The position numbers were made by a program, and so were the translations under genes. This document shows, piece after piece, positions 36,913 to 45,887 of a stretch of 64,000 nt of DNA. The notes under the pieces are model-generated. The model ran no database searches. It saw nothing but the letters and a program-made list of their open reading frames with translations, and had not been told where the DNA came from. Source of the stretch: Profundicola chukchiensis (GTDB lineage Bacteria > Bacteroidota > Bacteroidia > Flavobacteriales > Weeksellaceae); NCBI RefSeq assembly GCF_029664245.1, contig NZ_JANAIE010000001.1:372001-436000 (forward strand), given 5' to 3'. Position 1 is the stretch's first letter, and every line of letters begins with the position of its first letter.

Positions 36913-37344
36913 TTATATCGATTTCTTCGAAAGCAAATAATCTACTGAGTACTTTCCTGCGCCAATTAATCCTACTGCTGCAAACATAGCCGCAAAAAGT
37001 GTTGGCAATTCTTGTCTAGCAAGAGGATCATCAGCATGTACAATTAAAGCTGCTACCAACATGGTGAAAATTAATGGAATCACCGCAAAACGTGTTGCTA
37101 ATCCAATGATAAGCAAAATAGCACATAATACTTCAGCAAATACGGCAAGCACTAAAGATACTTCTTGACCTAATCCAATCGGATCTGCGAACTGAATAGG
37201 TTCTCCACTAAATAATGCTTCCATTTTTCCCCATCCGTGGGTTAACATAAATACACCTGCAACTAAACGTAATATCAACATGGCAATACTCACACTTTCG
37301 TTGCTAAGGCCAGGGTTTAGAAATCTGCTTAAATTTTGTTTCAT
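36913..37344 (-). CDS. DoxX-family membrane protein
   Basis: A 143-aa protein with four transmembrane helices. It has the family start ILRLVAGVFMLTHGWGKM and the middle motif AVFAEVLCAILLIIGLATR. DoxX-like proteins are associated with thiol/redox stress and respiratory functions, but the biochemical role of this subgroup is not settled. It lies 7 bp after the GNAT gene and in the same run as the pirin gene, so the three are likely one transcript. Confidence 0.85.
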   Translation of the reverse strand: MKQNLSRFLNPGLSNESVSIAMLILRLVAGVFMLTHGWGKMEALFSGEPIQFADPIGLGQEVSLVLAVFAEVLCAILLIIGLATRFAVIPLIFTMLVAALIVHADDPLARQELPTLFAAMFAAVGLIGAGKYSVDYLLSKKSI

Positions 37345-37350
37345 CTATTA

Positions 37351-37635
37351 TTATTTTTTAAGTACGTCTTGAATATCATCTAATTTTTTGAACATTGCCG
37401 CTGCAAATGGACATAATGGAGTAATTTTAATTCCTTCTTCTCTTGCCCACTCTACGATTTTGTAAAGCATTTTTTTACCAACACCTTGTCCTTTAAATTC
37501 TGGTTCAACTTCTGTGTGGTCGATGATAATGTGATCCTCACTAGGTTTTCTAAATGTCATAGCTCCAGCTCTTGCTTCGCCTTCTCTAGCCATTGCATAA
37601 CCTCTATTTTCTTTTTCTCTGATAAATACTTCCAT
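37351..37635 (-). CDS. Small GNAT-family N-acetyltransferase (YjdJ-like)
   Basis: A 94-aa protein containing a minimal GNAT fold with the acetyl-CoA loop VEPEFKGQGVGKKML and a C-terminal PLCPFAAAMFKK strand. This is the short GNAT form whose substrates are unknown. It sits 30 bp after the pirin gene and 7 bp before the doxX-like gene. Confidence 0.85.
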   Translation of the reverse strand: MEVFIREKENRGYAMAREGEARAGAMTFRKPSEDHIIIDHTEVEPEFKGQGVGKKMLYKIVEWAREEGIKITPLCPFAAAMFKKLDDIQDVLKK

Positions 37636-37664
37636 GATAATTGTTTTTTTTGTTAATAGTATAT

Positions 37665-38543
37665 TTATATGCTCATTGGTACTTCCATCAGTAGTACACG
37701 AGCATCATTTGTTGCCGTTACATTAATGCTATCGGTATCCCAAATTCCCATTCCGTCTCGTTTAGACAACTGAGTACCGTTTATTTCTACCTCTCCATCG
37801 ATGATAAAAGCGTAAACTCCGTTTCCTTCTTTCTTAAGTTTATATTCGTCTGACTTACCTTTTTCAAACTTTCCTAAGTGAAACCAAGCATCTTGATTGA
37901 TCCAAACTCCTTGGTCATCTTGGTTTGGCGAAAGAATTTGATAAAACTTGTTTTCCTTGGCAATATCTCTGATGGATATCTGATCATATCGAGGCTCTAA
38001 GTTTCTTTCTTTTGGGAAAACCCAAATCTGTAAAAACTTAACTTTTCTATCTTTATTCTTATTATATTCTGAATGCGTAATTCCAGTTCCTGCACTTAAT
38101 ACTTGCACATCACCTTCTTTAATGATCGCCACATTGCCCATGCTATCTTTATGCTCTAAATCTCCCTCTAAAGGAATAGAGATAATCTCCATATTGTCAT
38201 GTGGATGCGTTCCAAAGCCCATTCCAGCTGTTACAACATCGTCATTTAATACGCGTAACACGCCAAAATGCATTCTATCTGGATTGTGATAGTTCGCAAA
38301 ACTAAAAGTATGATTAGATTGTAACCATCCATGGTTCGCATAACCTCTGGTTTCTGCTTTGTGAATTACACTATTCATAGTTTCTATTTTTTCGTTAGGT
38401 AAATGATTAAAGCCCACTTGCTGCATCAATTTATCATAAGTTGATGAAATAGCTTCTTTATTAGATGCACTCAAAACTTGAGGTGCAACACTTCCCACCA
38501 CTCCTGTTAAAAAGATACTTTTTATAAACTTCTTGCGATTCAT
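37665..38543 (-). CDS. Pirin-family bicupin protein with an N-terminal export-like segment
   Basis: A 292-aa protein. The first 27 residues (NRKKFIKSIFLTGVVGSVAP) resemble a Tat-like or Sec signal with KK rather than RR, unusual for pirin. The pirin N-cupin follows with metal ligands in FGTHPHDNMEIIS and GTGITHSEYNKN, then LQIWVFPKE. A C-terminal cupin closes the chain. Pirins can act as quercetinase-like dioxygenases. The possible export should be tested. It is the first gene of the pirin-GNAT-doxX group. Confidence 0.82.
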   Translation of the reverse strand: MNRKKFIKSIFLTGVVGSVAPQVLSASNKEAISSTYDKLMQQVGFNHLPNEKIETMNSVIHKAETRGYANHGWLQSNHTFSFANYHNPDRMHFGVLRVLNDDVVTAGMGFGTHPHDNMEIISIPLEGDLEHKDSMGNVAIIKEGDVQVLSAGTGITHSEYNKNKDRKVKFLQIWVFPKERNLEPRYDQISIRDIAKENKFYQILSPNQDDQGVWINQDAWFHLGKFEKGKSDEYKLKKEGNGVYAFIIDGEVEINGTQLSKRDGMGIWDTDSINVTATNDARVLLMEVPMSI

Positions 38544-38704
38544 AATCTATGCATTAACTTGAGTACAAAGATATATAGCATCCAAAGTCTACAGAATATT
38601 AAAAATAGAGTTAATAATGTGAAAATCCGATATTTTATTTATCAATCCATTTTATCGAAGCTTCCCTCCTCTACGCCTATTTAAAATTTAAACCATTTTA
38701 AGCA

Positions 38705-39274
38705 TTAAATACTTTCCTCTAATCGCCTATCTGGAACTAACCACATAATGGCAACAATCGCGTATAAAGCCAAGGCAATCCATGTGTTGACAAAAGAAAA
38801 TGCAACACCCAAAGAATAGCAAACAATCGAAATCTTACCCTTTCTATCCGATCCTACTACTCTTTTTAGTGGGAAATCATCTTCATGGTATTTAATGATC
38901 TGAGCTTGTAAAATAAAATAAGCAATCGCACAGAACAGCAGAATCACGCCATAGGCAATCACCGGAAGCTTTTCATTATAGTTAATACCAATCCAAGCCG
39001 TTGTAAAAGGAATCAAAGACAACCAAAACAGCAAATGTAGATTCGCCCAAAGGATTTTACCGTTCACACGTTGCGTAATTTGAAACAGGTGATGATGGTT
39101 GTTCCAATAAATCCCGATGTAGATAAAACTAAAAAGATAACTAACAAAAACAGGCAATCTAACCAGCAAGGCATTTAAGGTAACTTCTTCTGGCGCACCT
39201 AGTTCTAGCACCATAATCGTAATAATAATGGCTAATACACCATCGCTAAATGCTTCTAATCGACTTGTTTTCAT
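38705..39274 (-). CDS. TMEM175/DUF1211-family potassium channel-like protein
   Basis: A 189-aa, six-helix membrane protein beginning TSRLEAFSDGVLAIIITIMVLEL. The RxxxFSDGVxAI(x)xT pattern in helix 1 is the defining pore motif of bacterial TMEM175 channels. HHHLFQ and a Trp-rich loop follow. It is monocistronic. Confidence 0.85.
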   Translation of the reverse strand: MKTSRLEAFSDGVLAIIITIMVLELGAPEEVTLNALLVRLPVFVSYLFSFIYIGIYWNNHHHLFQITQRVNGKILWANLHLLFWLSLIPFTTAWIGINYNEKLPVIAYGVILLFCAIAYFILQAQIIKYHEDDFPLKRVVGSDRKGKISIVCYSLGVAFSFVNTWIALALYAIVAIMWLVPDRRLEESI

Positions 39275-39370
39275 ATCTAATTAATTTAATAGTTGAGGCC
39301 GCAAAAATAAATTCTATTTATAAATATTCTATCTCAATTCATTAAAAATTTAAGATTCAATCTTATTAAA

Positions 39371-39733
39371 TTAAGTTGCAGCCCAACGCAAAGCCTCATC
39401 TAAATCCGCTTTATCAAAGCCTTTAAACTCACCAGGCATCACATGACTAAAGATTTCTGTGAAATTCTGAATAGCATTACTATCCGTTACAATCGCTGAC
39501 TTATGCCACTTAGTAATGTTTTGAATGCCCAACATCGCGTCCTTCCACCAAGCGCCCATGGTAAATTCAGACAAATCTGTATTGAGTAGATAAACCAAAT
39601 TGATTTCATCTATATCATCAATCATGGCCTCAATGGCAGGAATCACCATTTGGTTGAAATCCTCTTTGGTAACTTCTCCTAGAAATTCAAAGGCAACGAT
39701 ATTGTCGTACGAGTGATCTACTTTTTTAATCAT
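39371..39733 (-). CDS. STAS/SEC14-like (SpoIIAA-like) protein
   Basis: A 120-aa soluble protein with the start VAFEFLGEVTKEDFNQMVIPAIEAMI, a NLVYLLNTDLSEF strand and the WHKSAIVTDSNAIQN strand, typical of the SpoIIAA-like (DUF3478-type) group. The role is unknown and no partner is adjacent. Confidence 0.75.
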   Translation of the reverse strand: MIKKVDHSYDNIVAFEFLGEVTKEDFNQMVIPAIEAMIDDIDEINLVYLLNTDLSEFTMGAWWKDAMLGIQNITKWHKSAIVTDSNAIQNFTEIFSHVMPGEFKGFDKADLDEALRWAAT

Positions 39734-39937
39734 TTTTATATTTTTACTAAAAATAATGAATTAAATTTTATTATTCACATTTATACCCACTTAAGTCAGG
39801 TTAAATTTAAGTCAAGCAAATAGAAATTTATCATTTTACCAAGACCAGTTTTTGTTGTAGAAAAGAGAACTAGATTTATCTTGCATTTACCTCAGCAAAT
39901 TCACTAATTTGCAACTTCCTTTTTTTATAGTTGAGTC

Positions 39938-42235
39938 ATGAAAGTATGTATCGCCGAAAAACCAAGTGTTGCACGTGAGATAGCATCTGTATTGGGAGCA
40001 AATTCCAAGCACGATGGCTACTACGAGGGCAATGGCTATGCCGTTACCTACACTTTTGGGCATTTATGTACACTCAAAGAACCACATGATTATAAACCGC
40101 ATTGGAAAAGTTGGGACCTCAACAATCTTCCGATGCTTCCCGAGAAATTTGAAACCAAAGTGGTTCAGAATTCTGGGATACAAAAACAGTTTAGAATCGT
40201 CAAGAGTTTATTCGAAAAAGCCAGCGTGGTCATCAATTGTGGGGATGCTGGACAAGAAGGAGAATTGATTCAACGTTGGGTGTTGAACGAAGCCAACTAT
40301 AAAGGAAAAGTCCAACGATTGTGGATTTCATCCTTGACGACAGAGGCCATAGAAGAAGGTTTTCAGAATCTAAAACCGGCAGAGGATTACGACAATCTAT
40401 ATTATGCTGGATTTTCTAGAGCTATCGGAGATTGGCTTTTGGGCATGAATGCTACCAGACTCTACACCGTTAAACACGGCGGATACAAACAAGTGCTATC
40501 TGTGGGGCGCGTGCAAACGCCTACGCTTGCCATGGTGGTCAATCGTTTTAAGGAAATCGAGAACTTTAAACCTCAACCTTATTGGGAATTGCAAACCCTT
40601 TATCGAGAAACCAACTTTAGTTATGAGGAAGGTCGCTTCCACAACAAAGAGGACGGTGAAGCCCTTGCGAATAAAGTAAAGGAAAGTGAGTTTGAAATCA
40701 TCTCTATCGAGAAAAAGAAAGGAAAGGAATATGCGCCTAAACTCTTTGACTTAACGGGTTTACAGGTTTATTGTAACAATAAATTCAGTTTATCGGCAGA
40801 TGATACGTTAAAGATTGTTCAGAAACTATACGAACAAAAATTGGTGACTTACCCTAGAGTAGACACCACTTTCTTGCCGAATGATTTATACCCTAAAGTA
40901 CCTGGGATTTTAAAGAATCTCACCAAGTACGCTGAGTTTACGCAGCCACTTTTGGGTAAAAAGATTAAAAAATCAAGTCGTGTATTTAACGACAAAAAAG
41001 TAACCGATCACCATGCAATTATTCCTACGGGAGTTCAAGGGAATTTATCGCACAGCCATCAGCAGGTGTATGACATTATTACCCGAAGATTTATCGCTGT
41101 TTTCTACGATGAATGTAAAGTAGCCAACACAACCGTATTAGGAAGTGCGGCCGAAGTTGTGTTTAAAACTACTGGAAAAGAAATTCTAGAAGAAGGATGG
41201 CGCGTGGTGTTGAAGAATCCAAATGCTAAAGAAAAAGAACCAGACATTCTTCCGACTTTTGTGAAAGGTGAAAAAGGTCCGCACGAACCTTCGTTTATAG
41301 AAAAAGAAACCAAACCGCCTAAGCATTTTACCGAGGCTACCCTCCTACGTGCGATGGAAACCGCAGGTAAGCAAGTAGACGATGAGGAATTGCGTGATTT
41401 GATGAAAGAAAACGGAATCGGAAGACCTTCTACCCGAGCAAATATCATCGAAACGCTATTCAAGAGAAAGTACCTAAAACGAAATAAGAAACAAGTACTT
41501 CCTACGCCAACCGGAATTCAGTTGATTGATACCATTCAAAATGAGTTATTGAAATCGGCAGAGCTTACGGGTACTTGGGAAAAGCAGTTAAAAGACATAG
41601 AAAAAGGAGAGTTTAGCGCTGCAGCCTTCATCAGAAACATGAAACAAATGGTTGATGCCTTGGTTTATGAGGTGAGAAGTGAGAAAAAACGCGCTAATAT
41701 TTCGCATGTCGTACAAACCAAAAAGAAGGAAGCTAAAGCTGCCAGCAAGAAAAAAGCTGGTATAGCCGCACAAGTTTGTCCGAAATGTAAGAAAGGAAAC
41801 CTGCTCAAAGGGAATGCTGCCTATGGTTGTAGTAACTACAATTCGGGCTGTGATTTTGTCTTACCTTTTAAGTTTTTGGGCAAGACCATTTCTGAAAAGC
41901 AATTGATTCGCTTACTAGAGAAAGGTAGCACCATCAATCTGAAAGGTTTTAAAACCGAAGAGGGCAGCGTGACAGGATTGGTGCGCTTTGACGATGACTT
42001 TAATTTAAAACTAGAACCAAAGAAAACAGCACCTAAAGCTCCAGCCAAAGATGAAGACCCGCTTTGTCCGAAATGTAAGAAAGGGAAAATCATAAAAGGC
42101 AAAACAGCCTATGGATGCTCTGCCTATAAAACAGGATGTGATTTTAAAGTTAGTTTTGAAACCGTAAAAGCCAAAATCGCCGGACAAAAGCCAACCAAAG
42201 AATTGGTTTATAAGATTTTGATGGAGGAAATCTAA
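39938..42235 (+). CDS. topB: DNA topoisomerase III (type IA)
   Basis: A 765-aa type IA topoisomerase. The Toprim domain has VCIAEKPSVAREIA (3-16) and GDAGQEGELIQRW (102-114). SVGRVQTPTL is at 188-197, and the active-site Tyr305 is in LVTYPRVDTTFLP. After residue 620 come two C4 zinc ribbons (CPKCKKG...YGCSNY..GC and the same again before the end), separated by a Toprim_Crpt-like domain. It relaxes negative supercoils and decatenates DNA. Plasmid or mobile TopB copies are often of this form, and it borders the defence island. Confidence 0.92.
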   Translation: MKVCIAEKPSVAREIASVLGANSKHDGYYEGNGYAVTYTFGHLCTLKEPHDYKPHWKSWDLNNLPMLPEKFETKVVQNSGIQKQFRIVKSLFEKASVVINCGDAGQEGELIQRWVLNEANYKGKVQRLWISSLTTEAIEEGFQNLKPAEDYDNLYYAGFSRAIGDWLLGMNATRLYTVKHGGYKQVLSVGRVQTPTLAMVVNRFKEIENFKPQPYWELQTLYRETNFSYEEGRFHNKEDGEALANKVKESEFEIISIEKKKGKEYAPKLFDLTGLQVYCNNKFSLSADDTLKIVQKLYEQKLVTYPRVDTTFLPNDLYPKVPGILKNLTKYAEFTQPLLGKKIKKSSRVFNDKKVTDHHAIIPTGVQGNLSHSHQQVYDIITRRFIAVFYDECKVANTTVLGSAAEVVFKTTGKEILEEGWRVVLKNPNAKEKEPDILPTFVKGEKGPHEPSFIEKETKPPKHFTEATLLRAMETAGKQVDDEELRDLMKENGIGRPSTRANIIETLFKRKYLKRNKKQVLPTPTGIQLIDTIQNELLKSAELTGTWEKQLKDIEKGEFSAAAFIRNMKQMVDALVYEVRSEKKRANISHVVQTKKKEAKAASKKKAGIAAQVCPKCKKGNLLKGNAAYGCSNYNSGCDFVLPFKFLGKTISEKQLIRLLEKGSTINLKGFKTEEGSVTGLVRFDDDFNLKLEPKKTAPKAPAKDEDPLCPKCKKGKIIKGKTAYGCSAYKTGCDFKVSFETVKAKIAGQKPTKELVYKILMEEI

Positions 42236-42261
42236 GCTTTTACTACATCATTCATTTAATT

Positions 42262-42444
42262 TTATAATCCGCTAACATTTGCCATACGCTTCATCGTAAC
42301 AAAGAATGCTTGATAAAATGCACCATCTTTAGCATACAATCTATATAGATTTAATTCTTGTTTTCGCTGCTGCGTCATAACATCATCTAGAATCTTTTTA
42401 AAGGTTAAATCTTTGTTTTGGGCATCTTTGTTTTCAGCAACTTT
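42262..42444 (-). pseudogene. Remnant of a type I restriction HsdR-like C-terminus
   Basis: An open stretch of about 60 codons with no start reads ENKDAQNKDLTFKKILDDVM, then RKQELNLYRLYAKDGAFYQAF, and ends in a stop. The FKKIxDDVM and ELxLYRxYAxDxAFxxxF pattern resembles the C-terminal helices of HsdR-type restriction subunits. A TAG precedes the stretch and no upstream part remains. It lies 15 bp downstream of the DUF262-DUF1524 gene. I read it as the tail of a gene lost when the present island was inserted. The family assignment is moderate. Confidence 0.4.
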
Positions 42445-42459
42445 CTATCGGAAATAAAG

Positions 42460-44364
42460 CTATGCTCCTTTTAATTTGTTTTTCATTAAATCAGAATGTT
42501 TCCTGATTTCTATTTCACTCCATTCTGGTTCAGACATCATTATCTGTTGCTTTAAACTATCTGCACCCACTTTATGGTAATAATCTTTTTTGGCTGATGG
42601 CATATGGTTACTCAAGCGAGAGTTTTTACTGCTACTTATCAGACACAAATTTCCGAACATATCATAAATGGAAGCATCTATTTTATGATCCTTGGAAATT
42701 GGATTTTGTGGATAATAGTGTTCTACAGAACTTCTAAAGGTGAATTCAAAATCAGATGATCCTTTCACACCTTCTTTCCAAAGAATATAATCCAAATAGT
42801 TAAATACAAAATTCTCAACCGATGTCCCCTGGTCTAATACATCCATATTGTAAGCGCCAGAACTCTTATTCACTGACAGACTCTGATTCTTATATATAAT
42901 TTCAAAGTAGTCTATTGGATCTAAGGCGATATATCTATCAAACAAATAGGCTTCTGCTAATTTGAGCAAATAAGCTTTATATTCTTCTCCATTGATTACG
43001 GGTTGGTTAAACAAGTAATTTAAAGCTGCATTAAGCCAATGTTTATAAACCAATGTGGGCGTTGATACGTGGAACATTGACAATAACATAATCAACTCTT
43101 TGTTTAATGCCTCATCATTTTCTACGTTATTTACGTAACTCACCTTATTACCAGCATACCATTTTAGAACTTTTAAACTCCACTGGTCTTTTTCTCTGAT
43201 AAATTCTCGTTTTATAATGTACTGATCAAATAGGTGTTTAATCTTCAATAAATTAAAGCCAAAATCCTTTACAAATTGTATCTGTGTTTCCTTTTCTGTA
43301 TCTTTTAAAAATGTTTTAAAGGAATCAATCAGTCTTTTATCATCTAAAGGAATATCAGACTTAGTTTGAATACGAAGTACGTGCAATAAAAAATTCGAGA
43401 AATTAATAACAGAAGTAAAACGTTCTGGAGCATCTTCCTTTTCGTCTGTATTTACTTTAAACGAACCCTTGTAGTCAATGATTTCATTAATATTCAATTG
43501 GGCGGAATGCTTATCCTCTTTGGCTGCTTCAAATATTCTAGTAGCAATATCATCCAAGGAATTACAGTTCAAAACATTCCAGTTGTTATCCTTAAAAACA
43601 ATATCTCGCTCTTTTGTAGAAAAACCATATTGCACGTAGCGCTCCATATCGGCACAAGCTTCCCAAATAGTGTTGAATGCATACGTCAATGCTGGATTGT
43701 CGGATAAAACCTCCAACATATTTGCTTTTAGAATTTCGTGCTTTTCCAGTTGTTCTCCGCGGTTGTTCATTATTTCAAAATAATGATTCAAATCGGTTTC
43801 TTCAGGCACAGAAACTCTAACTACTTTTACTTTTTGGGTTAAGTAATTGTAGAAAATATTCACTTTATCTGGCGTATCTAAAAAGCGGGCTAAGACTTTT
43901 TCCGCATCATAATAGCGTTGCTTTATTTGAGGATTGTAATCTTTACTCGAAATAAAGGCCACCTCTTTTTGATTTTGATTGGTGATGACCTCCAAAGTTT
44001 CTGTTGACTTTTTCCGGCTATCAAAACTTAAATCTAAATGATAAGAAATTTTATCTTCTATTTCCTGATCAAACTTTCTATGTAGTGCATTCAGAAGTAT
44101 TTTTAAAGTGGTTAAGCGTTGTTGCCCATCGATGGTTTCATAAGTTGTCTGACCGTCTATATGGCGCTCATAAACCACCAATGTGCCAATGTAGTAATTG
44201 GTTTTACACTTTTCTTCGTCAAAAGCATAGTCATATACATCCTGAATCAATTGAGTAATTTCTCCCAAGCCCCAGGTATAATTTCTTTGGTAGATGGGAA
44301 TGACGTAGGAATCAGAATTCTCAAATAAAGATCCTATAGAAAATGAAGGGATTGTATTACTCAT
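42460..44364 (-). CDS. DUF262-DUF1524 protein (GmrSD-type, HNH nuclease fused)
   Basis: A 634-aa protein. The N-terminal DUF262 domain has IPIYQRNYTWGL (about 18-29) and the ParB-like ETIDGQQRLTTLK motif (about 77-89), linked to nucleotide hydrolysis. The C-terminal DUF1524 domain has SVEHYYPQN (about 556) and MFGNLCLISSSKNSRLSN (about 577-594), the His and Asn residues of an HNH-type nuclease. This is the GmrSD/BrxU/SspE architecture that attacks modified or phage DNA. The start overlaps the preceding gene by 8 bp, so the two are translationally coupled. Confidence 0.85.
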   Translation of the reverse strand: MSNTIPSFSIGSLFENSDSYVIPIYQRNYTWGLGEITQLIQDVYDYAFDEEKCKTNYYIGTLVVYERHIDGQTTYETIDGQQRLTTLKILLNALHRKFDQEIEDKISYHLDLSFDSRKKSTETLEVITNQNQKEVAFISSKDYNPQIKQRYYDAEKVLARFLDTPDKVNIFYNYLTQKVKVVRVSVPEETDLNHYFEIMNNRGEQLEKHEILKANMLEVLSDNPALTYAFNTIWEACADMERYVQYGFSTKERDIVFKDNNWNVLNCNSLDDIATRIFEAAKEDKHSAQLNINEIIDYKGSFKVNTDEKEDAPERFTSVINFSNFLLHVLRIQTKSDIPLDDKRLIDSFKTFLKDTEKETQIQFVKDFGFNLLKIKHLFDQYIIKREFIREKDQWSLKVLKWYAGNKVSYVNNVENDEALNKELIMLLSMFHVSTPTLVYKHWLNAALNYLFNQPVINGEEYKAYLLKLAEAYLFDRYIALDPIDYFEIIYKNQSLSVNKSSGAYNMDVLDQGTSVENFVFNYLDYILWKEGVKGSSDFEFTFRSSVEHYYPQNPISKDHKIDASIYDMFGNLCLISSSKNSRLSNHMPSAKKDYYHKVGADSLKQQIMMSEPEWSEIEIRKHSDLMKNKLKGA

Positions 44365-45772
44365 AGATAAATTTCATTTTTATAAATAAATCTTTAAGCG
44401 CTTTCGTTTTATCGGAATTTACCAATTCCGCCTCCTGAAGCGGATGAAGCTTTATATTTAGAAAATCGCTAGGCTTTAAAGCATCTTTTATGGTTTTGAA
44501 AATGAAGGGATGTGCTAAAGCGTGGTTATCCATACTTGCCAGTTGAACACTATGCATCGTTAGACGTAAAGAATAACTCCATATAAATATTTTTTCTACG
44601 GCTCGTTCCATTTCCACCATTCCGAATTTGTCTACGTAATACGCCAGTGCACAATCAAAAAGATTACGAACATATTTATCGCCTGTTCTATCTTTTCCTG
44701 AATAAGTGTCTAGCGTGGTTAAAATTTCTTGAGCTATAGTATCATCTTTTGAAGAAAATTTTAATTTGTTGATGACCTTCACATAATGTTGAATCATTTC
44801 GAAAAATCGTTTACCATTGATTACGATTTGATCTAATTGAAAAGGATAAGGCATTGTTTTGCCATCTATCTTTCTGTTAAAATCTTGATTGTAGCCTTCT
44901 ATATAAAAATGACTGATGCGATAGATACTCGCAAACGGAAAAGGCTCTTTTACTTCTGGACTGATTCCTTTAAAAACATCCACATCATCTTTCGTGAATT
45001 TACGGGCAGACTTTGCATTACTCCAATTTCTAATCCGGAATAAATAATGAGAAAACGTTTTCTTCAAAGCATCCAACTCCATATTCTCCCAATCGTTAAC
45101 GGTGGCTATACGTTCAGATTCGGTACTGCTATCCAACATTTCACGAAGGTGAAACGCCTTTAATAAATCGTGGGGAAAAAGATCGACCCCGCGTGCATTT
45201 TGAGAATCGAAAAACTGAAAAGCTTCGGATATATCGTAAAGAACCACTTTTACCATTTCACAGCGTTCATAAAAAAATTGAACAGTTTCTTCGTCGAAAT
45301 CATTTATTCTACGTTCAATTTCAAAATAATTATCCCGAATGTTTTCTTTGCTCTGTGGGTCTTGAAAAGATAAGGTCGAAGTAACAGAAAGCTTAGGCGT
45401 ACTTATTTTTGCTTTTTTTAATTTCTCTTGAAGGATTTCATTATTTTGAATAGCCAAACCGATCAGTAAAAGTGTAATAGTGCGTTGTTGTCCATCTACT
45501 ATATTTAGCATATTGTCTTCGTCCAGATGATAAACGATGGTTCCTAAACGATAGGCAGGTTTGGTTTTGAAAAAGAGAATATCATCCAACAATTGGTTGA
45601 CATTTTTAGACGACCATTTGTATGGACGTTGATAGGGAGGAATCACAAAACGCGGCGTTTCCACCAGTTGTTGTACCGTGATAATTTCCGGCTGAATCTC
45701 TCTCAACTCTTTTTCTTTTGTAACCGGTATTGAATTGGTCTCCAAAACTTCTCTTCTCATAATCATTTTCAA
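44357..45772 (-). CDS. DUF262 protein without nuclease domain
   Basis: A 471-aa protein with a DUF262 domain, RFVIPPYQRPYKWSSKN (about 41-57) and NIVDGQQRTITLLLIG (about 90-105). Its C-terminal half is helical (FFDSQNARGVDLFPHDLLKAFHL). The DUF1524 HNH signatures (H..PQ, NLxLxxxxxN) are absent, so it should be a non-nuclease partner. The 8-bp overlap with the DUF262-DUF1524 gene strongly implies a two-subunit system, probably antiphage. An in-frame alternative start at codon 4 (MRREVLE) is possible. Confidence 0.8.
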   Translation of the reverse strand: MKMIMRREVLETNSIPVTKEKELREIQPEIITVQQLVETPRFVIPPYQRPYKWSSKNVNQLLDDILFFKTKPAYRLGTIVYHLDEDNMLNIVDGQQRTITLLLIGLAIQNNEILQEKLKKAKISTPKLSVTSTLSFQDPQSKENIRDNYFEIERRINDFDEETVQFFYERCEMVKVVLYDISEAFQFFDSQNARGVDLFPHDLLKAFHLREMLDSSTESERIATVNDWENMELDALKKTFSHYLFRIRNWSNAKSARKFTKDDVDVFKGISPEVKEPFPFASIYRISHFYIEGYNQDFNRKIDGKTMPYPFQLDQIVINGKRFFEMIQHYVKVINKLKFSSKDDTIAQEILTTLDTYSGKDRTGDKYVRNLFDCALAYYVDKFGMVEMERAVEKIFIWSYSLRLTMHSVQLASMDNHALAHPFIFKTIKDALKPSDFLNIKLHPLQEAELVNSDKTKALKDLFIKMKFIYE

Positions 45773-45887
45773 TTCTACATTTTCAAATTCATTTGTTTTG
45801 ACCTTCTCCGAAATTAATCAAATTTTTGTTTCTTCATAAGATAATTCCGTAGTGATTTCTGCCTTATTTAGTTTATAAGCACTTTTA

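Noticed and set aside
39938-42235. topB as part of an integrated conjugative element
   Set aside because: No relaxase, T4SS or integrase genes are present around it.
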